Below are positions 27,501 to 36,844 of a DNA stretch of 64,000 nt, piece by piece. Origin of the DNA: Solimonas sp. K1W22B-7 (lineage in GTDB: Bacteria; Pseudomonadota; Gammaproteobacteria; Nevskiales; Nevskiaceae); the NCBI RefSeq assembly GCF_003428335.1, contig NZ_CP031704.1, positions 558,001 to 622,000 of the forward strand. The letters are read 5' to 3'. The first letter of the stretch is position 1; each line of letters opens with the position of its first letter. The position numbers were made by a program, and so were the translations under genes. The notes below the pieces were generated by a model. It ran no database searches and was not told the DNA's origin. It saw nothing but the letters and a program-made list of their open reading frames with translations.

Positions 27501-27976
27501 AGCGATGGATTGCGGTGCTGCTGGTGGCTTGCGCCGGCGGAGCATGGGCCGCGGAAAGCGGCGTGCTGGCCAAGGCCAGCGACCTGAAGCAGGAACCCTT
27601 CGTCGATGCCGCCACGGTGGTGCAGTTGCCGGCGGCCGCGCCGCTGGAAGTGCTGGCGCGCCAGGGGGCCTGGATGAAGGTCAGCAGCGGCGGCCAGACC
27701 GGCTGGGTGCGCCTGCTGTCGGTGCGCCTCGCGGCAGGGCAGGCACGTGCCGGCGAATCGGGCCTGGCCAAGGCGGCCAACGTCGCGCTCAGCGGCAGCA
27801 GCGGCACTGCCGTGGCCACCGGCGTGCGCGGGCTCGACAAGGAACAGATCGCCAACGCCTCGCCCAACCCGGCGGAGGCGGCGAAGCTGGAAGGCTACGC
27901 GGCGGTACAGGACAAGGCGCGCAGCTTCGCCAAGGCCGGTCCGCTGTCCGAACAGAACGTCCCCTACCTGCAGTGA
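27497..27976 (+). CDS. exported bacterial SH3-like protein
   Basis: 159 residues: signal peptide 1-19 ending in AWA-A, then a bacterial SH3 fold (about 25-80; VVQLPAAAPLEVLARQGAWM and GWVRLLSVRL). A disordered Gly/Ser/Ala part and a C-terminal helix (NPAEAAKLEGYAAVQDKARS) follow. SH3b domains of this kind bind peptidoglycan or partner peptides in the periplasm. It sits between the CHASE2 cyclase and an M48 protease, an arrangement that suggests one sensing and proteolysis unit (inference). Confidence 0.88.
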   Translation: MKRWIAVLLVACAGGAWAAESGVLAKASDLKQEPFVDAATVVQLPAAAPLEVLARQGAWMKVSSGGQTGWVRLLSVRLAAGQARAGESGLAKAANVALSGSSGTAVATGVRGLDKEQIANASPNPAEAAKLEGYAAVQDKARSFAKAGPLSEQNVPYLQ

Positions 27977-27987
27977 GGAGCACGACC

Positions 27988-28836
27988 ATGAAGACACTCG
28001 CATTCGTCGCCGCCTCGCTGCTGGCGCTGCCGGCCTACGCCGCCGATTTCGGCAGCCTGCTGAACAAGGCGCAGGAAGCGGTCAATACCTACGGCCAGGA
28101 CGCGGCCGGCGTGGTCACCGAGAAGAGCGTCGACGAGGAACGCGACATCGGCCGGCAGTGGGCCGAGACCCTGCTCGGCGCCGCGCCGCTGTGGAACAAC
28201 GACAAGGCGCAGCGCTACGTCAACGAGGTCGGCCTGTGGCTGGCGCTGCACAGCGAGCGGCCGGAGCTGGCCTGGCGCTTCGGCGTGCTGGACTCGCCCA
28301 ACGTCAATGCCTTTGCCACGCCCGGCGGCTATGTCTTCGTCACGCGCGGCCTGCTGGCGCGCATGCGCAGCGAGGCCGAGCTGGCCGGCGTGCTGTCGCA
28401 CGAGATCGCGCACGTGGTGCGCAAGCATCACCTCGCCGCGGTGCGCAAGGCGCAGGGCATGAGCCTGGGCGGCAAGCTGCTCAAGCAGTTCGCGATCAAG
28501 GACAAGGGCAACGAGCAGGTCAACGAGCGCCTGCTCGGCGGCCTCAAGGAAGTGATGAGCCGCGGCCTGGACAAGGGTGACGAGTACGAGGCCGACCGCA
28601 TGGGCGTGGTGATCGCCGCGCGCGCCGGCTACGACCCCTATGGCCTGCCCGGCGTGCTGCAGACGCTGCAGGCCCTGGGCGCGCAGGATTCGACGCTGGC
28701 GCTGATGTTCGCCACGCACCCGGCGCCGGAGGCGCGGCTGGAGGCACTGGACAAGGCCATGGGCAGCTCGCTCGACGCCTATGCGGCGCAGCCGCAGCTG
28801 CAGGCGCGCTTCCAGAAATCGGTAGGAAGGCCTTGA
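27988..28836 (+). CDS. periplasmic M48-family metalloprotease
   Basis: 282 residues from the ATG at 27988. Signal peptide 1-19 (YAA-D). The catalytic zinc motif HEIAH lies at His138-His142 with Glu139 as base, and the third ligand is likely the Glu in DEYEADRMGV. NVNAFATPGGYVFVTRGLL is typical of BepA/LoiP-like M48 peptidases, which act in envelope quality control. There is no TPR domain, so it is of the shorter LoiP-like type. It ends in a TTGA overlap with bioF. Confidence 0.93.
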   Translation: MKTLAFVAASLLALPAYAADFGSLLNKAQEAVNTYGQDAAGVVTEKSVDEERDIGRQWAETLLGAAPLWNNDKAQRYVNEVGLWLALHSERPELAWRFGVLDSPNVNAFATPGGYVFVTRGLLARMRSEAELAGVLSHEIAHVVRKHHLAAVRKAQGMSLGGKLLKQFAIKDKGNEQVNERLLGGLKEVMSRGLDKGDEYEADRMGVVIAARAGYDPYGLPGVLQTLQALGAQDSTLALMFATHPAPEARLEALDKAMGSSLDAYAAQPQLQARFQKSVGRP

Positions 28837-30029
28837 AAGCAAAACCTGTCCCCGCGGTTGTGGCAGAACATCCGCTGGACGCGCGCCTGCGCGTCGAGCT
28901 GGAAGCGCTGCGCCAGCGTGCGCTGTACCGCACGCGCCGCGTGATCGAGGGCGCCCATGGCGTGACGATCACGGTCAACGGCCGAGAGTGCCTGAACTTC
29001 TGCAGCAACGACTACCTGGGCCTGGCGGCCGATCCGCGCGTGGCCGCTGCCGCCAAGGCGGCGCTGGATGCCGGCGGCACCGGCAGCGGCGCGGCGGCGC
29101 TGATCTCCGGCTACAACCGCGAGCACCAGGCGCTGGAGGAGGAACTGGCGGATTTCCTCGGCCGGCCGCGCGCGCTGCTGTTCTCTTCCGGCTGGGCCGC
29201 CAACCTCGGCGTGATCCGCGCGCTGGCCGGGCGCGGCGACTCGGTGATCGCCGACGAACTCAACCATGCCTCGCTGATCGACGGCGGTCGCCTCAGTGGC
29301 GCGCAGTACCTGCGCGCCAATCACGTCGATCTCAACTCCTGGGCGGTGGCCCTGGTCGCCGCCGACGGCGAGCAGCGCCTGGCGGTGACGGACTCGGTGT
29401 TCAGCATGGACGGCGACCTCGCGCCGCTGCCGCAACTGGCGCAGCTCTGCGCCACGCGCAACGCGACGCTGATGGTGGACGACGCGCATGGCTTCGGCGT
29501 GCTCGGCGAGCATGGCGAAGGCGCGGTCAATGCCGCCGGCCTGTCGGTGGACGAAGTGCCGGTCTACGTCGCCACGCTGGGCAAGTCGCTGGGTTGCAGC
29601 GGTGCCTTCGTCGCCGGCTCGGAAATGCTGATCGAGTACCTGGTGCAGCGCGCGCGCACCTGGGTGTTCTCCACCGCGCCGCCGCCGGCGATCGCCGCCG
29701 CCGCGCGCCGCGCGCTGCGCATCGTGCGCGACGAGCCGGAGCACCGGCAGCGCCTGCAGGACAACGTGCGGCGCTTCCGCGCCGGCGCACGCCAGCTCGG
29801 CATTCCGCTGTCGGAATCGGAAACGCCGATCCAGCCCTTGCTGATGGGCCAGGAACAGCGCGCGCTGGACCTGTCGCAGCGCCTGTTCGACCGCGGCTAC
29901 TGGGTGGCGGCGATCCGCCCGCCGACGGTGCCGCATGGCACCTCGCGCCTGCGCATCACGTTCTCTGCTGCGCATACGGCGGAGCAGATCGATGGGCTGC
30001 TGGAAGGCCTGGCGGCGGGCCTGAAGTAG
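28833..30029 (+). CDS. bioF: 8-amino-7-oxononanoate synthase
   Basis: 398 residues starting with TTG at 28833, which overlaps the stop of the protease gene and has GGAAGG ahead. PLP fold type I: NFCSNDYLGLAADPRV, TGSGAAALISGYNREH and VDDAHGFGVLGEHGEG; the PLP Lys is Lys251 in ATLGKSLGCSG. It condenses pimeloyl-ACP (or -CoA) with alanine. It is followed by bioC after 2 bases. Confidence 0.96.
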   Translation: MKAKPVPAVVAEHPLDARLRVELEALRQRALYRTRRVIEGAHGVTITVNGRECLNFCSNDYLGLAADPRVAAAAKAALDAGGTGSGAAALISGYNREHQALEEELADFLGRPRALLFSSGWAANLGVIRALAGRGDSVIADELNHASLIDGGRLSGAQYLRANHVDLNSWAVALVAADGEQRLAVTDSVFSMDGDLAPLPQLAQLCATRNATLMVDDAHGFGVLGEHGEGAVNAAGLSVDEVPVYVATLGKSLGCSGAFVAGSEMLIEYLVQRARTWVFSTAPPPAIAAAARRALRIVRDEPEHRQRLQDNVRRFRAGARQLGIPLSESETPIQPLLMGQEQRALDLSQRLFDRGYWVAAIRPPTVPHGTSRLRITFSAAHTAEQIDGLLEGLAAGLK

Positions 30030-30031
30030 AC

Positions 30032-30817
30032 ATGCTTGCCTCCCAGATCGACTCCGCCCGCGCGGCGCGCAACTTCAGCGCCGCTGCCTCCAGCTACGAA
30101 CGCGCCGCGACGCTGCAGCAGCAGACGCGCGAGACCTTGCTGGCTCAGCTGGCGGCACGCGTCACCGAACCGCGGCGCCTGCTGGACCTGGGCTGCGGCA
30201 CCGGCGCCGGTGCGCAGAAGCTGCACGCGCTCTATCCGCAGGCGGAAGTGCTGGCGCTGGACCGCGCGCCCGGCATGGCGCGCATTGCCCTTGCCGCCGG
30301 CCTGGACGCGCTGGTGGCCGATGCGCAGCGCCTGCCGCTGGCCGCGCAGAGCTGCGACGCGATCCTGTCGAACCTGATGCTGCAATGGTGCCCGCAGCCG
30401 CAGCGGGCGCTGGCCGAGGCGCTGCGCGTGCTGCGGCCGCAGGGCTGGCTGTGCTTCAGCGTGCCGGGCCCGGCGACGCTGCGCGAGCTGCGCGCGGCCT
30501 GGTGCCAGGTGGACGATGCCGAGCATGTGCACCGCTTCGCCGCTGCCTCGTCCTGGCTGGCCTGGGCCGAGAACGCGGGATTGCAGCTGCACAGCCTGGA
30601 GGCGGCGACGCTGCGGCAGCGCCATGCGGACGTGTTCGCGCTGATGCGCAGCTTGCGCGAAACCGGCGTGGTCAATACCAGCGCCGATCGTCGCCGTGGC
30701 CTGCTCGGGCGCTCGGCATTGGCGGCGCTGGAGCGCGCTTACGCGCCCTGGCGCAGCGGCGACGGCATCGTCGCCAGCTGGGAGATTCTCACCCTGGTGC
30801 TGAGGCGGCCGGCATGA
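30032..30817 (+). CDS. bioC: malonyl-ACP O-methyltransferase
   Basis: 261 residues from the ATG at 30032. SAM-binding motif I is LLDLGCGTGAGA, then VLALDRAPGM, and ILSNLMLQWCPQPQRAL typical of BioC. ARNFSAAASSYERAATLQ at the N-terminus is the BioC signature. It methylates malonyl-ACP so that fatty acid synthesis can build the pimeloyl chain. The stop overlaps bioD (ATGA). The matching methyl-esterase BioH is not in this operon. Confidence 0.94.
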   Translation: MLASQIDSARAARNFSAAASSYERAATLQQQTRETLLAQLAARVTEPRRLLDLGCGTGAGAQKLHALYPQAEVLALDRAPGMARIALAAGLDALVADAQRLPLAAQSCDAILSNLMLQWCPQPQRALAEALRVLRPQGWLCFSVPGPATLRELRAAWCQVDDAEHVHRFAAASSWLAWAENAGLQLHSLEAATLRQRHADVFALMRSLRETGVVNTSADRRRGLLGRSALAALERAYAPWRSGDGIVASWEILTLVLRRPA

Positions 30818-31530
30818 CAGCCGCAAAGACCCTGTTCGTCACCGCCACCGACACCGGCGCCGGCAAGACCCTGGCGGCCAGCGCGTTGCTGCATGCCTTG
30901 CGCGCCGACGGCCGCCGCGCCTGCGGCTTCAAGCCGGTGGCGGCCGGCGGCATCGACACGCCGCAGGGCCTGCAGAACGAGGACGTGCTGGCGCTGCAGG
31001 CGGCGGCCGGCACCGACGAGCCCTATGAATGGCTCAACCCCTGCCTGCTGCGTGAACCGGCGGCACCGCACCTGGCGGCGGCGGCCGAGGGCCGCGGCAT
31101 CCGCATTGCCGATCTCGACATCGCCCATCGCGAGCTGGCCTCGCGCCACGAGGTGATCGTCGCCGAAGGCGCGGGGGGCTGGCAGGTGCCGCTGGACGAG
31201 GTCTGGACGCTCGGCAGCTGGGTGGCGGAACGCGAGTGGCCGGTGATCCTGGTAGTGGGCATGCGCCTGGGCTGCCTCAACCATGCGCTGCTCAGCGCCG
31301 AGTCGATCACGCGGCGCGCCAAGCTGGCCGGCTGGATCGCCAACGTGCTGCCGCCGCAGATGCCGCTGCTGCAAGGCAACATCGAGACGCTGCGGCGGCG
31401 CTTCGCCGCGCCGCTGCTGGGCGTGATCCCGCCGCATGCCGACCTGGCGACCGCGGCGCGGGCGCTGGACCTGGCGCCGCTGCGGCGCCTGCTGTCGCCG
31501 ACGCCACCGCTGCCGGACGACGAAGAGTAG
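30814..31530 (+). CDS. bioD: dethiobiotin synthetase
   Basis: 238 residues with the P-loop TATDTGAGKT (Lys18), CGFKPVAAGG (substrate side) and VAEGAGGWQVPL. It closes the ureido ring of dethiobiotin using CO2 and ATP. It is the last gene of the biotin operon and converges on the DUF945 gene with 8 bases between the stops. bioA is not in the window. Confidence 0.95.
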   Translation: MTAAKTLFVTATDTGAGKTLAASALLHALRADGRRACGFKPVAAGGIDTPQGLQNEDVLALQAAAGTDEPYEWLNPCLLREPAAPHLAAAAEGRGIRIADLDIAHRELASRHEVIVAEGAGGWQVPLDEVWTLGSWVAEREWPVILVVGMRLGCLNHALLSAESITRRAKLAGWIANVLPPQMPLLQGNIETLRRRFAAPLLGVIPPHADLATAARALDLAPLRRLLSPTPPLPDDEE

Positions 31531-31538
31531 CCGTCGCG

Positions 31539-32996
31539 CTACTCCTCGGATTCCCCTTCCGCCTCTGCGCCCTCTTCCTCCAGGGGTTCCTGCGGTCCCG
31601 CCAGTGCAGCGGCGACGCTTTCAAAGGGCTGGCCGTTGACCGTGACCGCGCCGGCCTGCAGCTTGATGCCCGTGCGGTAGCGGCCATCGGCTTCCGCCAC
31701 CAGCAGGCCGCCCTGCTGCAGGTTGTCGACCAGGATGCGGCTGCCTTCCTCGGCCATCGCGCTGGCATCGACCGACTCGTCGCCCGATGCCAGGGCCTGC
31801 AGCTGTGCCTGCTTCTCGACCTGCCTGCGCATCACGCCGGTCATCAGGCTGCGCGGCAGCACGACAGTGGCCTCTCCAGCCAGGTCGGTCATCGGCGAGA
31901 ACGCGCCAGTGCCGCTGCCGACGTAGGCCAGCTTGCCGCTCAGCTCCAGGGCCGAGCCGTTGTAGCTGAAGCGGCCCTCGTCGATGCTCAGCTGCGGCTT
32001 CTTCGCCAGCAGGGCAGGCAGCTGCGTCGTCATGATCTGCTGCACCACCTGCAGCTGCGCCTCCGGCGTGTCGGCCTTGGCCTGCTCCATCGCCTCGTCG
32101 TAGGCCCGCAGCGCAGCGGCGTCGAGCCTGGAGACGGTGAGCTTGAGCGCGAAGTCGCTGATCACGTCGGCACCGATGCTGAGCCGCTTGCTGCGCCAGG
32201 CTACCGACGAGCTGACCAGGCCGCCGGCCTCGCTCGAGTCGGAGGCGAGGCTGAACCCCTCGAACTGGAAGCCGCTGCCCATCATGCTGGCCTCGGCATG
32301 GGCCAGGTCCATGCTGCCGCCGCCCAGCCAGAGGCCGCTGTCGGCACTCTTCTGCATCTGTGCCTTGACGCCGAGCCCGCGCAGCGTGGCCTTGCCCATG
32401 TCGCTGCCGGCGCGAAATTCCGGTGCGCTCAGGTCGAAGCGGGCGTTGCCGCCGCGGGGGTCGTAGCTGAAGCTGCCGCTGAGGCCGCTCCAGGCCACTT
32501 CCACCGGCATCTCGTCATTGGCCAGGGTGCTTTGCGCCGCGGGGGAACTCAGGGTGCCGCGGGCGCTGCCGTCCAGGCCGAAGCGGGTGGTCACGGTCAG
32601 CGGACTGGCGCCGCCGAAGAAGCGCGATACCGCCGAGTCCGGTCCCGGCCCCGGGCCCAGGGTGCTGGTGACGCGGGCGTAGCGCAGGCCGGCCAGGCCG
32701 AGCCCGTGCTCGATGCGGTGGTTGAAGTCCAGGGCCAGCGGGGCGCCCGGCTCTTTTCCCTCCTCGCCCGGGCCGGGGATCAGCTCCAGCCGGGTGCGGG
32801 CGGTGCTGGAATAGAAGCCACGCTCGTAGCTGATCAGGACGACCCGGACCGGCACCCCGGCGGTGGCCAGGCCGACCTGGGCCATTTCCGCGCGAAAGTT
32901 CTTTTCGATGCGCTGTCCCAGCACCCAGGGAGCCGCCACCAGTGCGGCGCCGGCCGCGACCATCCCGGACGCCAGCAGCGTCTGCCTGCCATTCAT
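31539..32996 (-). CDS. YdgA-like DUF945 family protein
   Basis: 485 residues from the ATG at 32996. An N-terminal hydrophobic anchor (about 7-27) is followed by a long beta-rich periplasmic part. VLISYERGFYSSTARTRLEL is the DUF945/YdgA opening, then many alternating strands (GLRYARVTSTLGP, ANDEMPVEVAWSGLSGSFSY), and a C-terminal acidic tail. The role of DUF945 proteins is not settled; they share an overall design with AsmA-like envelope proteins. It stands alone and faces away from the cox operon. Confidence 0.85.
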   Translation of the reverse strand: MNGRQTLLASGMVAAGAALVAAPWVLGQRIEKNFRAEMAQVGLATAGVPVRVVLISYERGFYSSTARTRLELIPGPGEEGKEPGAPLALDFNHRIEHGLGLAGLRYARVTSTLGPGPGPDSAVSRFFGGASPLTVTTRFGLDGSARGTLSSPAAQSTLANDEMPVEVAWSGLSGSFSYDPRGGNARFDLSAPEFRAGSDMGKATLRGLGVKAQMQKSADSGLWLGGGSMDLAHAEASMMGSGFQFEGFSLASDSSEAGGLVSSSVAWRSKRLSIGADVISDFALKLTVSRLDAAALRAYDEAMEQAKADTPEAQLQVVQQIMTTQLPALLAKKPQLSIDEGRFSYNGSALELSGKLAYVGSGTGAFSPMTDLAGEATVVLPRSLMTGVMRRQVEKQAQLQALASGDESVDASAMAEEGSRILVDNLQQGGLLVAEADGRYRTGIKLQAGAVTVNGQPFESVAAALAGPQEPLEEEGAEAEGESEE

Positions 32997-33187
32997 GTCG
33001 AGCCCCCCAGGGGTTTGCGGCCCCGCCGGGCTTTTTGCCGGGCAGCTGCCGGAAATGAGTATATCTTCACCGGCCGTCCGGCATTGCGCCTCCGGTCGCG
33101 CCCCCCGGGAGCGCCGGTGCGGAAAAAAAATGCCGACCCATCCGGCGTTTGCAAGGCCTGCACCGGGCAAAAAATGCTTCGCAGCCT

Positions 33188-33217
33188 TTGCGCGGCTGGA
33201 TTGCGTTGCACTACAAT
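33188..33217 (+). promoter_or_regulatory. candidate promoter of the DUF2244-cox operon
   Basis: TTGCGC at 33188-33193 and TACAAT at 33212-33217, spacing 18, placed 22 bases ahead of the first start codon. Confidence 0.4.
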
Positions 33218-33238
33218 TCCGCGGCTGGACGCCGTCGG

Positions 33239-33778
33239 ATGACTGCCCCCGTAAATACCAGACTGGTCATCGGACCCAAGGCCTCGCTGACGCCACGTCA
33301 CGCGGCCTGGTTCATGGCTTCGCTGGCGGTTCCGGGTCTGGGCATCGCGGGGGTGTTCGCCGCCCAGGGGTTCTGGCCCATTTTTCCGTTTGCGGGTCTG
33401 GAGTTGTCGGCGCTCGGGGCGGCCCTGTGGGTTTCCCTGAGGCGTAACCGTTACCGCGAGGTGCTCGGCTTCGAAGGCGGGCAGCTGGTGGTGGAGTTCG
33501 GTGTCCTCGGCAACGGGGTGGGGCGGCGGGTGGTGTTGCCCAGGGGGTGGACGCGTGTGGTGCTCGAGCGGGGCCGGCACCGGAACGATCCATTGCGGTT
33601 GTGGCGGGTATACGCGGGGCAGAGGGTCGAGATCGGCCGTTGCCTCACCGATGACGAACGCGCGGGTTTGCGCGGGCGCATCCAGGAATTGCTGAGGCCC
33701 GTGGCTGCTGGTGCCGCCGCGGGTGCAGTCGGTAGGGGGCCCAAGCCCTCCACCCAAGACTTATGTTCGGGAGAGTAA
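33239..33778 (+). CDS. DUF2244 integral membrane protein
   Basis: 179 residues from the ATG at 33239. Two membrane helices (about 24-45 and 48-66) sit close together, followed by a cytoplasmic or periplasmic beta-rich part (RYREVLGFEGGQLVVEFGVL and GWTRVVLERGRHR). DUF2244 proteins are regularly encoded directly before or inside cytochrome c oxidase operons of proteobacteria, as here (4 bases before coxB), so a role in oxidase assembly is likely but unproven. Confidence 0.85.
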   Translation: MTAPVNTRLVIGPKASLTPRHAAWFMASLAVPGLGIAGVFAAQGFWPIFPFAGLELSALGAALWVSLRRNRYREVLGFEGGQLVVEFGVLGNGVGRRVVLPRGWTRVVLERGRHRNDPLRLWRVYAGQRVEIGRCLTDDERAGLRGRIQELLRPVAAGAAAGAVGRGPKPSTQDLCSGE

Positions 33779-33782
33779 GGCG

Positions 33783-35042
33783 ATGAAGATGGGACGGCTC
33801 GCGCGTATCGCAGCAGGTACCTCACTGGCTCTGGCGGCTTTTGCCGTGCAGGCGTACACGGAAACCAGCGGCGGCTACAACCTGCCGACCGGCGTCACCG
33901 ACCTGAGCAAGGAGGTCCATGGCCTCCACATGCTGATCTTCTGGATCTGCGTGGCCATCGGCGCCGTCGTTTTCGGCGTGATGACCTACTCGATCATTCA
34001 TCACCGCCGCTCCAAGGGCCACAAGCCCGCCGACTTCCACGAGTCCACCACCGTGGAAATCCTCTGGACCTCGGCGCCCTTCATCATCCTGATCGGCATG
34101 GCCATTCCGGCCGCCGGCACCCTGATCAAGATGGAAGACACCCGCAACTCGGACATGACCGTGAAGGTCACGGGCTACCAGTGGAAGTGGGAATACGAAT
34201 ACCTGGGCGAGGACGTCAAGTTCTTCTCGACCCTGTCGGCCGAGTCCAACAAGGCGCGCCAGCTGGGCTCGGGCATCGACCCGAACACCGTGCCCAACTA
34301 CCTGGTCGACGTCGACAACCCGCTGGTGCTGCCGGTGGGCAAGAAGGTCCGCTTCCTGGTCACCGCCAACGACGTCATCCACGCCTGGTGGGTGCCCGAG
34401 ATCGCCGTGAAGAAGGACGCCATCCCGGGTTACATCAACGAGACCTGGGCCAAGATCAACACGCCGGGCACCTACCGCGGCGTCTGCGCCGAGCTCTGCG
34501 GCCGCGACCACGGCTTCATGCCGATCGTGGTCAAGGCGCTGCCGGAAGCCGAGTACAAGGAATGGCTGGCCAAGCAGAAGGGCGGTGACGCCGCTGCGGC
34601 CCCGGCTGCCGCCGCCCTGCCGGCCACGGTCGTCGCCGCCGCGCCGGCCGTCACCGCCACCGACGCCGCGCCTGCCGCCGCGCCGGTCGAGGTTGCAGCC
34701 GCTCCCGCGGCTGCTGCCCCCGCCGCTCCGGCCGCCGCCAAGGACCTGTCCAAGGACGAGCTGATCAAGAAGGGCGAGTCGGTCTACACCGCCAACTGCT
34801 CGGCCTGCCACCAGGCCACCGGCAAGGGCCTGCCGCCGAACTTCCCTTCGCTGGTCGGCAGCAAGATCGTCAAGGGCGCCGCGATTGAACACATCAAGCA
34901 GACGCTCAACGGCAAGGGCATGATGCCGCCGTTCAAGCACCTGTCCGACCTCGACATCGCCGCCGTGCTGACCTATCAGCGCAACTCGTGGGGCAACAGC
35001 AGCGGCGTGGTTCAGCCGGCCGCCGTCGCCGCCGCGCGCTAA
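33783..35042 (+). CDS. coxB: cytochrome c oxidase subunit II with fused cytochrome c (caa3 type)
   Basis: 419 residues. Signal peptide (1-24), two helices (about 45-67 and 89-110) and a cupredoxin domain with WEYEYLGED. CuA ligands are Cys235, Cys239, His243 and Met246 (CAELCGRDHGFM). An Ala/Pro linker of about 55 residues follows, then a cytochrome c domain with CxxCH at Cys339-His343 and a distal Met in GKGMMPPFKHL. It takes electrons from cytochrome c into the oxidase. It is the first structural gene of the operon. Confidence 0.97.
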   Translation: MKMGRLARIAAGTSLALAAFAVQAYTETSGGYNLPTGVTDLSKEVHGLHMLIFWICVAIGAVVFGVMTYSIIHHRRSKGHKPADFHESTTVEILWTSAPFIILIGMAIPAAGTLIKMEDTRNSDMTVKVTGYQWKWEYEYLGEDVKFFSTLSAESNKARQLGSGIDPNTVPNYLVDVDNPLVLPVGKKVRFLVTANDVIHAWWVPEIAVKKDAIPGYINETWAKINTPGTYRGVCAELCGRDHGFMPIVVKALPEAEYKEWLAKQKGGDAAAAPAAAALPATVVAAAPAVTATDAAPAAAPVEVAAAPAAAAPAAPAAAKDLSKDELIKKGESVYTANCSACHQATGKGLPPNFPSLVGSKIVKGAAIEHIKQTLNGKGMMPPFKHLSDLDIAAVLTYQRNSWGNSSGVVQPAAVAAAR

Positions 35043-35060
35043 GAAATTCTGGAGTTGAAC

Positions 35061-36725
35061 ATGGCTCACCACGACCACGCCCACGACGATCACGCTCACG
35101 ACCACGAGCACCATGGTCCCGAGAAGGGAATCATGCGGTGGATCAAGACCACCAACCACAAGGACCTGGGCACGCTGTACCTGTTCCTGGCCTTCACGAT
35201 GTTCTTCATCGGCGGCTTGATGTCGCTGGTGATCCGCGCCGAGCTGTTCCACCCCGGCCTGCAGTTCGTCGATCCTGAGTTCTTCAACCAGATGACGACG
35301 ATGCACGCCCTGGTGATGATCTTCGGCGGCGTCATGCCGGCCTGGGTCGGCCTGGCCAACTGGATGGTGCCGATGATGATCGGCTGCTCCGACCTGGCGC
35401 TGCCGCGCGTCAACAACTGGGGCTTCTGGATCCTGCCGTTCGCCTTCTCGATGCTGATCGGCACGCTGTTCATGGAAGGCGGCGCCCCCGCGGGCGGCTG
35501 GACCATGTACCCGCCGCTGGTGCTGCAGACCGGCAACGCCTTCCCGTTCCTGATCTTCGCCGTGCATCTCATGGGTATCTCGTCGATCACCGGCGCGATC
35601 AACGTGGCGGTGACGATCCTGAACATGCGCGCCCCGGGCATGAGCCTGCTGAAGATGCCGCTGTTCGTCTGGACCTGGCTGATCACCGCCTACCTGCTGA
35701 TCGCGGTCATGCCGGTGCTCGCCGGCGCCGTGACCATGCTGCTGACGGACAAGTACTTCCTGACCAGCTTCTTCTCCGGCGCCGGCGGTGGCGACCCGGT
35801 GATGTTCCAGCACATCTTCTGGTTCTTCGGACACCCCGAGGTGTACATCCTGATCCTGCCGGCCTTCGGCATCGTCAGCACGATCATCCCGACCTTCGCG
35901 CGCAAGCAGCTGTTCGGCTATGACTCGATGGTGTACGCGGTGGCGTCGATCGCCTTCCTGTCGTTCATCGTCTGGGCGCACCACATGTTCACGGTGGGCA
36001 TGCCCCTGGCCGGCGAGCTGTTCTTCATGTTCGCCACCATGCTGATCGCGGTGCCGACCGGCGTGAAGGTGTTCAACTGGGTGGCCACGATGTGGAAGGG
36101 CTCGATGACCTTCGAGACCCCCATGCTGTTCGCCCTGGCCTTCGTGTTCCTGTTCACCATCGGCGGCTTCTCGGGCCTGATGCTCGCGATCACGCCGGTG
36201 GACTTCCAGTATCACGACACCTACTTCGTGGTCGCGCACTTCCACTACGTGCTGGTGCCGGGCGCGGTGTTCGCGATCCTCGCGGGCGTCTACTACTGGA
36301 TCCCGAAGTGGACCGGCCGCATGTACAACGAGACCTGGGGCAAGATCCACTTCTGGACCTCGGCGGTCTTCATCAACCTGACGTTCTTCCCGCAGCACTT
36401 CGCAGGCCTGGCCGGCATGCAGCGCCGCGTGCCGGACTACGCCGTGCAGTTCGTCGACTGGAACGTCCAGTCCACGGTCGGCGCCTTCGGCTTCTTCATC
36501 GTCCAGTTCATCTTCATCATCAACATGCTGGCCTGCTGCTACGGCTGGTTCGGCCGCAAGCAGGGCCTGCCGGACCGCGTCTGGGACGGCGCGCACGGCC
36601 TGGAGTGGACGGTGCCGTCGCCGGCTCCGTACCACACCTTCGAGGAGCCGCCGGTCATTTCCGACAACGAGCTGACCGCGGTGCACGACGCAGTCGATGC
36701 GCTGGATCACCACAAGCTGAGCTGA
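35061..36725 (+). CDS. coxA: cytochrome c oxidase subunit I
   Basis: 554 residues from the ATG at 35061 (TGGAG ahead; a TTG six bases upstream is in frame). A 17-residue His/Asp-rich tail opens the protein, followed by 12 membrane helices. Heme-copper core segments are visible: [26 protein letters not shown] (CuB His and the Tyr cross-link), WAHHMFTVG and [15 protein letters not shown] (heme ligands). It reduces oxygen to water and pumps protons. Its stop overlaps the next small gene by one base. Confidence 0.98.
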   Translation: MAHHDHAHDDHAHDHEHHGPEKGIMRWIKTTNHKDLGTLYLFLAFTMFFIGGLMSLVIRAELFHPGLQFVDPEFFNQMTTMHALVMIFGGVMPAWVGLANWMVPMMIGCSDLALPRVNNWGFWILPFAFSMLIGTLFMEGGAPAGGWTMYPPLVLQTGNAFPFLIFAVHLMGISSITGAINVAVTILNMRAPGMSLLKMPLFVWTWLITAYLLIAVMPVLAGAVTMLLTDKYFLTSFFSGAGGGDPVMFQHIFWFFGHPEVYILILPAFGIVSTIIPTFARKQLFGYDSMVYAVASIAFLSFIVWAHHMFTVGMPLAGELFFMFATMLIAVPTGVKVFNWVATMWKGSMTFETPMLFALAFVFLFTIGGFSGLMLAITPVDFQYHDTYFVVAHFHYVLVPGAVFAILAGVYYWIPKWTGRMYNETWGKIHFWTSAVFINLTFFPQHFAGLAGMQRRVPDYAVQFVDWNVQSTVGAFGFFIVQFIFIINMLACCYGWFGRKQGLPDRVWDGAHGLEWTVPSPAPYHTFEEPPVISDNELTAVHDAVDALDHHKLS

Positions 36726-36844
36726 TGAGCGTGACCGTCGACAAGCAGGCCAGGGCCCGCCGCAACAAGATCCTGGGGATCGTGCATCTCCTGATCGCGG
36801 TGGGCATCCTGGCGGCCTTCGTCTTCGTGCAGAGCCACCGCTGA
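36725..36844 (+). CDS. small cytochrome-oxidase-associated membrane protein
   Basis: 39 residues, too short for most gene finders: a basic start ([15 protein letters not shown]) and one membrane helix at about 17-35. It sits between coxA and ctaG with TGATG overlaps on both sides, which strongly supports translation. Tiny proteins at this place are known in proteobacteria as cytochrome oxidase small assembly proteins; sequence conservation is low, so the assignment is mainly positional. Confidence 0.75.
   Translation: MSVTVDKQARARRNKILGIVHLLIAVGILAAFVFVQSHR

Noticed and set aside
31236-33242. Long plus-strand frame opposite the DUF945 gene
   Set aside because: Runs over bioD and DUF945 in the wrong frames; no signal or domain.
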